Source of the DNA: Rostratula benghalensis | Taxonomy: Eukaryota > Chordata > Aves > Charadriiformes > Rostratulidae | Assembly (NCBI GenBank): GCA_013399305.1 | Contig: VXAI01000338.1 | Location: forward strand, 117,068 to 181,067 | DNA: 64,000 bases | Direction: 5' to 3' | Shown here: in pieces, positions 50,106-60,250 of the stretch | Layout: each line of letters begins with the position of its first letter | How positions within the stretch are numbered: position 1 is the first letter of the stretch | The notes under the pieces: generated by a model | What the model was told of the DNA's origin: nothing | The model's database searches: none | Seen by the model: only the letters and a program-made list of their open reading frames with translations | Made by a program: the position numbers and the translations under genes

Positions 50106-50611
50106 GCCCAGCGCTGCAGATTGCTCTTCTCACAGAATGACACCCTCATGCAGAGGCACACACAAAAAAAAGGCAAACTGTTTCCCTCTGCCCTGCCCAG
50201 CTATGCTCAGGTAAGTTTGTATAACTGTTTTAGAAAGGTATGTGGTAGCCTCAGATTCACATGTCTTTGTATCAGACATGAGAGGTGAGATAACACCTTC
50301 AGAAGTTGTGAATGACCAAAAATTCTATCAATTTGAGGAGGGGGCGTTGTTTTCAGGCAGCTGAAAGATAGGTCTGAAAAAGCATCCAGGAGTCCAGTGC
50401 ATGTCTTAGGCATCTAAACTGAATGAGCAATCTACAGCTTCTAGCTCCCCAATTAAACAGAAGGACCACAGTAACTTATTTACCACCAGTGAAGTTAGTT
50501 AGTCATCTAGAGTATTGCTGCTTCACACACACTGAAATGTTTTTGATTAGTATTGCCTAAATGACACTCAGCAATTTGTGCACACCTGAATTTCCCCAAG
50601 TATTCTTTCCA

Positions 50612-51972
50612 TGATATTTGAAAAGTTGTGGTGGCTGGGTGAAGTCCCTGAGAACTGGAAGGAACGTCACACCCACTTTTAAAAAGGGTAGAAAGAAGTA
50701 TTCTGGGAACTACTGATCTGTCAGCCTCATCTCTGTGCCTGGGAAGATCATGCAGCAGATCCTTCTAGATGCCACACTTGGGCACATGGAGGTCAGGGAG
50801 GTGATTCAGGACAGCCACCATGGCTTCATCAGGGGCAGGTCTTGTGGCCTTCTGTGATAGGGTGACTATGTCAGTAGATAAGGGACGACCTATGGATGTG
50901 ATCACCCTGGACCTCTGTAAGGCTTTTGACACGGTCCCCCACAACAGCCTGCTCACCAAATTGGAGGGATGCAGATTTGATGGGTGGATTGTTCAGTGGA
51001 TAAGGAACTGGCTGGATGGTGGCATCCAGAGGGTGGTACTCAATGGCTTGAGGTCCAGATGGAGAGCAGTGACAAGTGATGTCCCGCAAGGGTCCGTGCG
51101 GGGACGTACCTTTTAACATTTTTATCAATGATATCAATAGAGGAATTGAGTCCACCATCAGCAAGTTTGCAGATGACACCAGGCTGTGTGGCCTTGTCAA
51201 TACACCAGAGGGATGGGATGGGACCTGAACAAGCTGGAGAGGTGGGCTCAGGTGAACCTCATGAGTTTCAACAAGAGCAAGTGCAGGGTTCTGCACCTGG
51301 GCTGGAGCAATCCTCACTATCAATACAGACTGGGGGATGAGGTATTAGAAAGCAGCCCTGAGATAAAGGACTTGGGGGTGCTGATGGATGAGAAGCTGGG
51401 CATGAGCAGGCAGTGTGCACTTGCAGCCCAGAAGGCGAATCACATCGTTGCCAGCAGGTCCAGAGAAGTGATCCTGCCACTTTACTCTGCTCTGGTGAGA
51501 CCTCACCTGGAGTACTGTGTGCAGGTCTGGAGCCCTCAATATAGGAAGGACATGGACCTGATGGAGTGGGTCCAGAGGAGGGCCATAAAAATGATCAAGG
51601 GGTTGAAGCACCTTTGCTGTGAGGACAGGTTGAGGAAGCTGGGGTTGTTCAGCCTGGAGGAGAGGAGGCTCTGGGGAGATCGAATAGCAGCCTTACAGTA
51701 CCTGAAGGGGGCTACAGGAAGACTGGGGAGGGTCTGTTTACAAAGACCTGCAGTGACAGATGGAGGGGCAATGGTTTCAAGCTGCAGAAGAGCAGATTTA
51801 GGTGGGATATTAAGATACCATAAAGGTGGTGGAACACTGGAACAGGTTGCCCAGGGAGGTGGTTGAGGCCCTGGGCAACCTGGTCTGGTTGGGGGTGTCC
51901 CTGCTGACTGTGGGGAGGTCAGACTAGATGAACCTATAGGGCCCTTCTGGCCTGGGCCATTCTCTGATTCTA
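50612..51972 (+). mobile_element. CR1 LINE, 1.36 kb, 5'-truncated, plus strand
   Basis: It starts near 50,612 in the N-terminal reverse-transcriptase region (GTGAAGTCCCTGAGAACTGG block) and contains the complete palm, the C-terminal region, a shortened 3' UTR and a worn tail (CCATTCTCTGATTCTAC). The 3' UTR is of the CTAGATGA/GGCCCTTCTGG type, different from the J-like copy at 42 kb. The endonuclease domain is absent. The element is relatively well preserved, with long open pieces, but is broken by frameshifts around the catalytic site. Confidence 0.95.
50820..51866 (+). pseudogene. CR1 reverse transcriptase, frameshifted around the active site
   Basis: The first piece, 50,820-51,116 (98 codons), has the block [10 protein letters not shown] and the DVPQGSV block, then loses frame where a few bases are missing near 51,100-51,115. 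The catalytic Phe-Ala-Asp-Asp sequence is intact at 51,166-51,177 but in a different phase. The third piece, 51,186-51,866 (226 codons), is back in the first phase and carries [24 protein letters not shown] and SALVRPHLE blocks. The coding frame was thus lost and regained around the active site. Not translatable as one protein. Confidence 0.92.
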
Positions 51973-54235
51973 CTCCCCTGTGCGTGTTTTATGAGCAACC
52001 TACTTGAAGGGCCAGGCTAAGAGCATAGCTCCTGCATTGTTACAGCTGACCTCTGGCAACTCCAGCCACCTTAACTGAAAACGATGAGCATTTCCCATGA
52101 AAACCAGAATTTGCGTTGCCACTTTGCCAAAATGTAAGTTAATTCTCTCCTCAATGCAGTCAGTAACAATTCCAGGGCATGTAGTCAACACCAGTAAGTT
52201 ATTTACAGACATTTTCAGGCTATACCATGTTCCACTTAGCCTAGGACTCCCACTTCTCGCACAAGTGCTCTCACCAATAACCTATTTACCAAAAATGTGG
52301 CACTGTCAGGATCTCTCCTCATTGTTCAAAGAGCAGAGTAACCAGGCTCCCGCACCAAGTGGAGAAGTCAAGGACATGTTTCAGACTGGTTACTCACATT
52401 CTCATACAAGGATATGGTGGTGGTTCACACAGTAACTGAATCTAGAAGCAAAGTGTCTGTTAAGACTTCTTTCTCCATCATTGCTCCTGTTTACTAGACT
52501 GGATGTCCTCTTATTCCAATGACTGGTGTCTGTGAATGCTTTTATCAAGTGTGTAACTCACAGCCCAGAATTTTTGCCATACCCTGCAATTAAACACTTT
52601 GTTTCCTGATTCCACTCAATTAAGGAATATCAACGATAGAGTAACTGGCAAGTAAATAAATTTGATGTCCAGCAGTCACCACTAACTTTTGGCTTAAGAT
52701 TCTTGGCTTTTGGTGGTGGAAGATGTCTTCAGTCACCATTTCCATGTAAGTGTGCTACTTGGGATGACTACGACCCATTAGCAGTGCTGCGGTGAGTCTA
52801 GAAAAAGAGGTATAAACTCATCTAAATACCCTGAACCTCTGATGTTAAGTACATATCTGAAAGTCTCTGGAGAACAGATGAGCAACAGAGAAGTCTAGGA
52901 AATAGTGCTCTCTGTCTAGAAGAAAATATTGAAAGAATGAACTTTCTATAAGAGCAGTTATTTATAATTCAGCTGAAAACAAGATGATATTTTCTAGAAA
53001 ATAGAAAGTTAAGAGAAAAGAGTGATATTTTTAAATCAAGAAAATATGACGACTGGTCACATTTTCATCAGTCCAGGGCAAATGTGAATACCTTATTTAC
53101 ACATCAAAGAATATATGAAATTTATCTAGGGACATTAAATGCTCCATTTAAAAGAACACCTCATAATATAATCCTTTTCAGGAGTAACTGTTGAGAGCCT
53201 AAACATTCCTTTCTGTGGGACTACTATGCTTAATTCTTTAAACATGTTTTAGACCAGTTATGATTCTGATGTGAACTCAGCTGTGGGTGGTAAATGGTAG
53301 AGGTATTTTCAGTTTATTTGAAATATTTGACACTTTTTGTTTGCCTTGGGCTTCAACCCCCCATAAGTGACTGAAATGGATGATCTTAGGGTTACTGACT
53401 CATATTTCCTGTCCTCATGATAATAAAACAGAGTAAGAACAAACATGGAGAAATTAAGGAACAACTTGGGACCAATTATAAGTTGGGGTGCCTTCAAGAA
53501 AAATAATGATGTTCAAAAATAAATACTTGTATTTCATTTTAGAGTCTGACTGCAGGATTATATTGAGTGAAATCTTTCTCCTTAAACTTAGTAGCCAATA
53601 GGAAAGCATAAGCTTGAATACTTTTAAATAAATATTTTAAAGAAATGCAAGATTTTTCATCCTTGGGAAAAAGGAAAGTGCCTGTGTGAGTGGGCAAAAC
53701 ACAGGAAATTGAATTGTTATGGGGATTAGTAAGCCTGCGTTATGAGCCTGCTCTCCCTATAGAAAGACAGAGAGTAATTCAGAGCATGAGACACCATCCA
53801 TCGCAGGCATTTCCCAAACGTCTCAGAAGGGCCTTCAGCACAGTCACATCTATAGAAAAGTGACCATTGCTCTTCTGCTTCTGCTGCCATCAACAGTTCT
53901 CTTACAATGTGGACTCCACATGAAAACTAACAAAATGAGTTGCCTGATTGACTGTAGAGCAATCTCGCCTTTGACCACCTATACTGGTGTCCCTGCAATA
54001 AATTCAGAAGATTGCGGGAAGCCATTAGAGGGAAGACTAGATGGATCCCCCCTTTTCTGGGGATGCTCCTGAACATGCCCTATCAGCTGTTGCTTAATTT
54101 CATTGGTGCAGAAGCAGAATAAGAACAGACATTTTTTTTGTCCTACAATCCTTGACACAAAGCTGGATTGATCTGATTTTTATTCTTCTGTTCTTTCTCA
54201 GTGCTGTTTTTAGCACTTGTGTTGTTCACTGGAAG
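51973..54235. other. Unique sequence between CR1 copies
   Basis: No gene or interspersed repeat is recognised. A 112-codon frame at 52,097-52,435 (plus) has no domain. Confidence 0.5.
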
Positions 54236-54530
54236 AGTCTGTGGAGGTCATGCAGTCCAGTACCTCTTTTGGAGCAAGCATTTTGCCAATTCTAGGTCAA
54301 TGCAGCAGCTGTTCGGTATGCTGAAGTGTTGGAAACCTCCCAGGATGCAGCTTCCACCTCCATTCTTTGAGCCACCTGTCGCAGTACTGTAATGCTCTCC
54401 TAGTGAAGAAGCTTTTTTAATGTCCAGTCTGAACCTCTCAGACCTAACTTGTGACTGACAGCTTTGTTTTGTAATCTGAAATATCAGAGAGTTCAGCTCC
54501 ATTTTCTCTGTAACTCCTTCAAGGGGTTAT
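54236..54530 (-). mobile_element. Old CR1 LINE remnant, minus strand
   Basis: The minus strand of 54,236-54,530 matches the 3' UTR and extreme C-terminal region of an old CR1 type. A recognisable block is GTGAAGAAGCTTTTTTAATGTCC in plus orientation (54,401-54,423), followed by AGTCTGAACCTCTCAGACC. The catalytic region is not included. No clean tail octamer is seen at the low-coordinate side. Divergence is clearly higher than in the other copies. Confidence 0.75.
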
Positions 54531-54851
54531 GAGCTAAAAGTTTATATTCATTTTGGGTATCAGAATTAACAGATGGATTGTTCTATCTCGAATGGCAAAT
54601 GAAAAGTATTCCTTGGATTTAATGATCCAACCTACGAGTCATTTGACCTTTTTCCATATGCCACATCTTTCTCCAAGAGAGACTACTTCATCTGTCTTGT
54701 GAGCCTAGCAGCAATAAAAGATGATTTGAAGAGAAATATTCTACTGTATGATCCCAGGAACAATGATCTGAGACTGAAAAGTTAAGATGGATTTTTACGT
54801 CCTATTGCATACGTAGAACTTATTTTCAGAGTGTGCACTGCTTTCAGTGAT

Positions 54852-54856
54852 GCAAC
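54852..54856. repeat. Target-site duplication, distal copy (GCAAC)
   Basis: The five bases GCAAC at 54,852-54,856 are repeated at 55,446-55,450, immediately outside the two limits of the LTR. A 5-bp duplication is usual for class III (ERVL-type) elements. Confidence 0.6.
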
Positions 54857-54974
54857 AAAATATGACTTTTAGGGACATCAGTACGGCATGGAAATACAGT
54901 ATTAAAACCTCCTGATGAGGGAAGAGAATTGGAATAGTATAATTGAGAAAAATCATGGATTGAGATAGAAAAAG

Positions 54975-54980
54975 TTTAAT
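54975..54980 (-). promoter_or_regulatory. ATTAAA poly(A) signal of the solo LTR
   Basis: The minus strand reads ATTAAA about 185 bases downstream of the TATA-like motif, at the position where the family carries its polyadenylation signal at the R/U5 boundary. Confidence 0.5.
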
Positions 54981-55163
54981 AGGTAGAGTAAAAGTTGTGC
55001 ATGCAAGCAGAGCAAAGCAAGGATCCATTCACCACTTCCCACTGTCGGGCAGCTGTCCAGCTGTTCCTCAGGAAAGCAGGGCTCCATCATGTGTAATAGT
55101 TACTTGGTAAGACACATACCACCACTCCAAATGTCCCCCTCCCCTTCCTTCTTCTTCCCCCAG

Positions 55164-55172
55164 CTTTACATA
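55164..55172 (-). promoter_or_regulatory. Degenerate TATA-like box of the solo LTR
   Basis: The minus strand reads TATGTAAAG, just upstream of a GCTGGGGGAAG block that in this LTR family follows the TATA box. Age has changed the motif, so promoter strength is uncertain. If active, it would drive minus-strand transcription towards 54.9 kb. Confidence 0.5.
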
Positions 55173-56901
55173 CTGAGCATGACATCATATGGCACAGATA
55201 TCCCTTTGGTCAGCTGGGGTCAGCTCTCCTGGCTGTGTCTCCTCCAAACTTCTCGTGCACCCCCAGCCTGCTCACTGATGGGTTGGTGTGAGGAGCAGAA
55301 AAGGCCTTGACACTGTGTGAGGACTGCTCAGCAATAACTAAACCATCCCTGTATTATCAACACTGTTCTCAGCACAAATCTGAAACATAAGTCCATACCA
55401 GCTGCTATGGAGAAAGTTAACTCTATTCCAGCCAAAACCAGCACAGCAACGGAACACAATCATATCAGTTTCCATACCACTGAGCATAAATATATTGACT
55501 TTCAGCTCAAACTGCAGAGTATGTAATTCTTCTTAACACTTTTTGGAAAAGGGTCTTTGTTGTAATACTGGGTGATGAAAGAATCCCAACTTGAGGTGAA
55601 AGGCTCTAAGTTTTGGACATTGTTCTAGCTGTATATATGTTGTTTATGTGTGCAACAGTTTCAAATGAATAATCTTTGAGAAGGCATATTAAGGGCTGTA
55701 AGACATTATTGCAGTAGGGACCATACACTGAATAGCAGCAATGTGTACTCCAGGGAGCTGTCAACTCCTCTTTACAAACCCATTAGACAGAGTCCATCTG
55801 CTAGCACTGGCTCCTCAAAGCTGTAAGGGAACAGTTGACTCACTGAAAGGTCTATCCAGCAAACCCCTAGCTGCACGCACTGCATACAACAGACATCCTT
55901 TTGGGGTTAATCATAAACTCTGAATCTTTTGGTTGTGATATTTGCATTATTTTTATTCTGCTCCTCCCTCAGCCAGCCTCTCATGTGCTCTTCACCCAAC
56001 AGTGCCTGATACCCCTCTTCCCTCAGAAATTATGATCCTGCAAAGAAATGTAAACATAATGAGAATTCACTCACATCAAGATTTCTATGAGGATAATGAA
56101 CAAACAGGACAAAAAGACTTTTCCTACTTCAGCTTTAAAATATTTTTTCCACTTTTAGTGGGAGAGAATTCAGTAACCATCAAGAGAAGCGGACAGAATC
56201 CTTAGTGCCAAAGTGAAGTGCCTGTGTTCTCAAGATCTTAGCACTCCTGAATGGGGATGTGCAATAAGTCTTCTGGAGATGTCAGTGAGACCACAAATAG
56301 CTTGAGAAGAATTAAGTAAAATTTTAAAATAATAGACTACAGGTGGCCTGTGGGAAGACCCCCAGTACACAAGGAATATGTGTTTGGCTTATTCCAAGAA
56401 GCCTTGCAGCTGTGTTTTTAATATAAGCTGAAGTCTGGGATGTAACAAGATTAAGTCAGACGGCACGTAAAATGGAACGATAGCAATTATAGGATATAAT
56501 TATGTGATTAATACAGCAAACCTAGCTGCATTAAATATTTTTTGTCCCACTGCACTACTAATGCTCTGTGAGAAATGTGTATCTAAACTTATAATTTGTA
56601 TTTACATTATAGGAAAAGGCTGATCTGAAATAGAGACAGGATCAGATACCAAAGTCAAGTAAAATCCCAGATAATATCAATCTCTGATTCCTATTTTTCA
56701 AAAATTAAGCAGGTTTGAAACATCATTACAAAGGCTGAACATAATAAGTGTATTTAGGACGAACTGTCGAATTTGAGTCTTGTCTTCAGGAGCAACTAAC
56801 ACAAGGAAGGATTTCAAGTTTGGCAACTGTGTGCCCTGTATTCATCCCCACAGGCCCCAGAAGGATAATTCTAAAACCTACAAACTGTCTCGTGCAGCCT
56901 C

Positions 56902-56916
56902 TTTTTTTTTTTTTTT
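56902..56916. repeat. Poly(T) tract
   Basis: About 15 T residues with no attached retrotransposon body. Confidence 0.85.
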
Positions 56917-57124
56917 CTGAAAGACTATCCAATTACTTAGTGCTGTGCTGGGAGTACCTGGGGAAATAGTAAAAGGAAATACAACTGAGAGCCACTGTGG
57001 TTTGACTCCTTTCCAGATACTTTGAAAATATTTTGGCAAAAACAAGATTTTAAGTAAAACTGTTTCCTTTGGTAACATACCCAGAACTGCAGGTTTTACA
57101 TTTTTGTACTTAGTATGGAGGGCC

Positions 57125-57141
57125 AAAAAAAAAAAAAAAAA
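57125..57141. repeat. Poly(A) tract
   Basis: About 17 A residues preceded by GGCC. No CR1 or retrogene body ends here. Confidence 0.85.
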
Positions 57142-57719
57142 GCCCTTGTGTGAGAAGGTTGTACACGTGGTAGTAATATTGGTGGGGAAGAAACAGAGAG
57201 GAAGGGGGGGAAATTTGAACAAGATGCAGAAAGAAGACATGGAGAGAACATTTTACAAATATCTTTCTTTGACTGGGAAAACGAACTACACAGTGCTGCG
57301 AGAGGGAAAATCTGTTTGAGTACCTTAGATTTTAAGTAGTGACAGGAGCAGCATGTCGGCTTGTTCCTCAAAGAATATCTGTGAGAAAAGAGAAGCAAAC
57401 CACTATTTCTTGCTTGATGTTTTGTTGCTAAGCTGTGTCAATGATTGAGCTCTTCAACTGACAGTGATAAATCAGATTTCATTATTTTTTTACAAGATAT
57501 TCCTTAGAGTACTTCTGGCCATTTCTTCTCTCTGTAGCTTTTAGTAAGAATAGAAGGAGGTGCTGTGAATAACTTTCTAAATGCATTGCCTATACAGAGT
57601 TTCCTAGATATCTAGGTAATTAGGAGGCCTACGAATATTTAAATGAATGAAATGAAATATTAATGCCTTTACACTTCAGGACTGCCTTCGTCCTTTAGAA
57701 GACCTTTCTGTTTGTTCAG

Positions 57720-57905
57720 CTGCCACCGATTACAATCTGTTGGTTGCATGCGCGAACCCTAAGTCGCTCACATTTGTAGTTTCGTTACTGTCCTGCTCTG
57801 TGCACGTCACTCACAAGTAACGTAATCACTGGCATTCAAAAGAGCAGTGCTAAGTCGCTGTTATTATTCACCGTAAGTCAATTAGCCAAATCAACCGAAT
57901 AACAA
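57720..57905. other. CpG-retaining patch, candidate conserved regulatory element
   Basis: This 185-base patch holds an unusual number of CpGs for the window (for example at 57,727, 57,751-57,753, 57,765, 57,782, 57,806, 57,821, 57,857, 57,871 and 57,896). It also contains AAGTCGCT twice (57,761-57,768 and 57,852-57,859), TAAT and ATTA core sites, and a CACGTCAC-like site at 57,804-57,811. It has no open frame of note. CpGs decay quickly in methylated neutral DNA, so their retention suggests hypomethylation or constraint. This is inference; no alignment is available. Confidence 0.35.
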
Positions 57906-58129
57906 TTCTCATCAGTTAATTAATTTCCAAATACAAAAACTAAAACTCCTTGCCACAGACTTTTGATAGACATACATTCACATGTTTTTCTCCACTTTTG
58001 TCATGTCTGTGTTTTTTGCTCTACTTGTGAGAGATTCTTTTCAAGGCTGAATTACTGCTTTTCCTCTATAAGTGCTCACCTTACCAGAGCTGGTCAAACT
58101 CTTTCTGCTTTGGATGGAAATCTCATAGG

Positions 58130-58618
58130 TTAAGCCCTGTTCACATCACAGCTGTTCTTCAGCAGGGCACTTTTTCTGTCCTGAAACCACTTGTTAGTGA
58201 GGAGAACTCGAAGAGGGCATTCTTTTAAAATAGCTGTAGGACAGAAGTCAGCTTCGGTGGGATGACACAGGTGCTTAATTACAGTTTTGTGTGATGTGGA
58301 AGTATTGCGCTGGGAGAAGTTACCAAGCGCATGAGGTGTGAGTTTAGAAGAAGCCAGAAGACAGGGCTGCAAATCAAGAAGCAAAAAGGAGGAAAGGCTA
58401 GGTAATGAGAGAATGGAGATGATGAGGGTTGGAGGGAATTGAGCATATTTGGGAAGTCTTTGAAAATGGTGCATTAAGAAACAGGCGGGAGGAGCACACT
58501 GATACAAGGCTGTAAAATACAGTGATGCAGCTGACTTCTGATATTTGAAAAGAAAGGTGAATGGACATAGTCCTTTATTGAATGTACTTGAATTTGTAGG
58601 TTTGACTTTGATTTGCAC
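58130..58618 (-). other. Unrecognised 162-codon open frame outside known repeats
   Basis: An ATG-initiated 162-codon frame on the minus strand that overlaps no recognised repeat. The predicted product is Leu- and Ser-rich in its middle third (about residues 65-90), where a Leu/Ser/Pro run could be weakly hydrophobic, and basic or Cys-containing elsewhere. There is no signal peptide at the start and no motif I can name. No splice site, promoter or partner frame supports expression. The plus strand of the region is purine-rich, which lowers stop frequency on the minus strand, so chance is a fair explanation. Confidence 0.2.
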
Positions 58619-58975
58619 AAAGAGTTTGGACTGATGCTTACTTAGCTGAACCAGTCAGAATGAATATGAAATGAAATGTGAGAGGCTCTTTCCAGGGGGA
58701 GAAAAATCTACTAATGTGGAACAATGTATAATGTCCAGTTACTGGCAACTTGCCTCTTTCCTGTACCACGCTAAGTCTTTTTTCTCGGAGGCTGAGCTTT
58801 ATTGTTCTTTGTACCTTCTTGAATTCCTTAGTTATTACACACTGAAATCTAGTATGTTTAGCCACGTCTGTGTAGCCTATTTCTAGCAATTCTTTAATAT
58901 GCCTTGTTTATAAACAAATTTTTCTGCTATTTGACCCTCTTCAACTTGTGCCTCTTTAATGTGGGGGTTTATGTG

Positions 58976-58977
58976 NN
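58976..58977. other. Two unknown bases
   Basis: Two N in otherwise continuous sequence, probably a small ambiguous or patched join in the assembly. Confidence 0.99.
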
Positions 58978-60055
58978 AGTTTTTTACCCAAGAAACCTGA
59001 TCATTCTGTTAGGTATAAACCCTGTTGGTGGAGATATTCACTTCACATAAGTGACAGTAACCAAATATCTAACGGAGTCATCCCACTTAAGAGTTCAGAC
59101 TCCTCTTTTGGTAATCCGTGGAAAGAAGGAGGCTTCTGGTGTGACTGCTCTTTGATGGCTTCCTGAAGTGAAATTTTATGAACTTTTATAAGGAGATTAC
59201 AAAATAGCCTGCAACTCTGAGCTCCCATTCTGTTTTCTGAGATGCTGAGAGGTGCACTGAGACAAGTAGATTTTCTTAACAAGTGCCTGGAAGAAAAAAA
59301 TGTGGCAGTTTGGTAGAGCAATTCCAGGAAGAGTCTTAGTTCAAACAGAGAAGAGTTAATTTGTGAGAAAATACTGTGTTTTCACATATCCAGTACATGT
59401 GGGTCAGTTGTTCCATAAACGATGAGTGTGTTCCATTAAAGTGTTATGCCAGGAAGCTTTAATTTCTACACCTAATTCTTTCATGATCTGAAGCCAATTT
59501 TTTTAGTGTTCGTGTACTGTCTTTGAAAACAAAGCTTCGATGGAGAAATCCCTGGATTATTTCTGCAGTGATTTGTTCTAGTGGTTTGCAGCATGTCATG
59601 GAGAACTGAGGGAATTCTTCCTGGAATTCCTTGGAGATCTAGTTTTTACTCATTTGTATAACTATTCTGAAATTAACTGAGACTTGCAGCTCCTATTATT
59701 GTAGTGTAGATTAACTGCCTCTTTTGGAGGTGTCCTAGGGGTGTCACTTAGAGCAGTAGTTGTTGTGCCCATTCAGACCTCAGGCTGTACTAGATACTGG
59801 GCTCCTTTTCCACAGTAGCACTAAACTTTGAAAGTGTGGGCCATGTCCTCAGTGCTGTTAGAAAAGGATCACAGCAGTCACAGCACATGCTGTGTTATTC
59901 TCAGCTCACTACCAGACAGACCATTCGCTACATCTGCATTCTTCTCCAAGCCAAAGCTCATTTGCTCTTGTGACTTTTGTTTTCTTTCTGTCCTCTTACT
60001 TTTTTCCCTTATGTTTTTGTCAAAACTACAAGACATTTGGCCCATTATTCCAGTA

Positions 60056-60198
60056 NNNNNNNNNNNNNNNNNNNNNNNNNNNNNNNNNNNNNNNNNNNNN
60101 NNNNNNNNNNNNNNNNNNNNNNNNNNNNNNNNNNNNNNNNNNNNNNNNNNNNNNNNNNNNNNNNNNNNNNNNNNNNNNNNNNNNNNNNNNNNNNNNNN
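60056..60198. other. Assembly gap (143 N)
   Basis: Unknown bases. The right border is a perfect hexamer microsatellite, so the gap very probably contains more of the same repeat. Open frames crossing it are artefacts. Confidence 0.99.
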
Positions 60199-60250
60199 AA
60201 ATAGAAATAGAAATAGAAATAGAAATAGAAATAGAAATAGAAATAGAAAT
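60199..60250. repeat. (AAATAG)n hexamer microsatellite, truncated by a gap
   Basis: About eight and a half perfect AAATAG units run from the edge of the gap to 60,250, then grade into AT-rich sequence (AATATAAATATAAAC). The left end is hidden by the gap, so the true length is unknown. Confidence 0.95.

Larger units (their letters stand above)
42403..50611. other. 8-kb stretch without recognised interspersed repeats
   Basis: No CR1, LTR or RNA gene is visible. Open frames do not exceed about 110 codons (44,168-44,497 plus; 44,755-45,081 minus) and have no domain. It contains a TTA microsatellite at 45.66 kb, a palindromic AT-rich stretch at 46.58 kb, a possible short splice-flanked exon at 47.2 kb and a 22-bp tandem duplication at 50.06 kb. 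Confidence 0.45.
54857..55445 (-). mobile_element. Solo LTR of an avian endogenous retrovirus (ERVL-like)
   Basis: On the minus strand the element begins at 55,445 with TGTGCTGGTTTTGGCTGG, the start of a very common bird LTR, and continues through about 590 bases. A degenerate TATA-like motif lies at 55,164-55,172 and an ATTAAA-type poly(A) signal at 54,975-54,980, in the order expected for U3, R and U5. The U5 end is worn and the terminal CA is not clear. A 5-bp duplication flanks the element. No primer-binding site or internal viral sequence follows, so it is a solo LTR left by recombination between two LTRs. It has lost any coding content. I assign it to the ERVL-like class from the duplication length. 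Confidence 0.87.
55451..57719. other. Unique sequence with poly(T) and poly(A) tracts
   Basis: No gene recognised. A T run at 56,902-56,916 and an A run at 57,125-57,141 lie about 210 bases apart in inverted arrangement. Open frames of 100-120 codons on the minus strand (56,878-57,398) are composed largely of Phe, Ser and Pro and cross these homopolymers, so they are not credible genes. Confidence 0.5.
57906..60055. other. Unique sequence with one 162-codon minus-strand frame
   Basis: Apart from the open frame at 58,130-58,618, no gene or repeat is recognised. Two unknown bases interrupt the sequence at 58,976-58,977. Confidence 0.45.

Noticed and set aside
50871..51611. Minus-strand frames of 70-150 codons in the CR1 at 50.6-52.0 kb
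   Set aside because: Antisense shadows. The plus strand carries the CR1 protein blocks and 3' tail.
56878..57398. Minus-strand frames of 100-120 codons rich in Phe, Ser and Pro
   Set aside because: They run through poly(T) and poly(A) tracts and overlap each other in two phases, as expected of low-complexity DNA.
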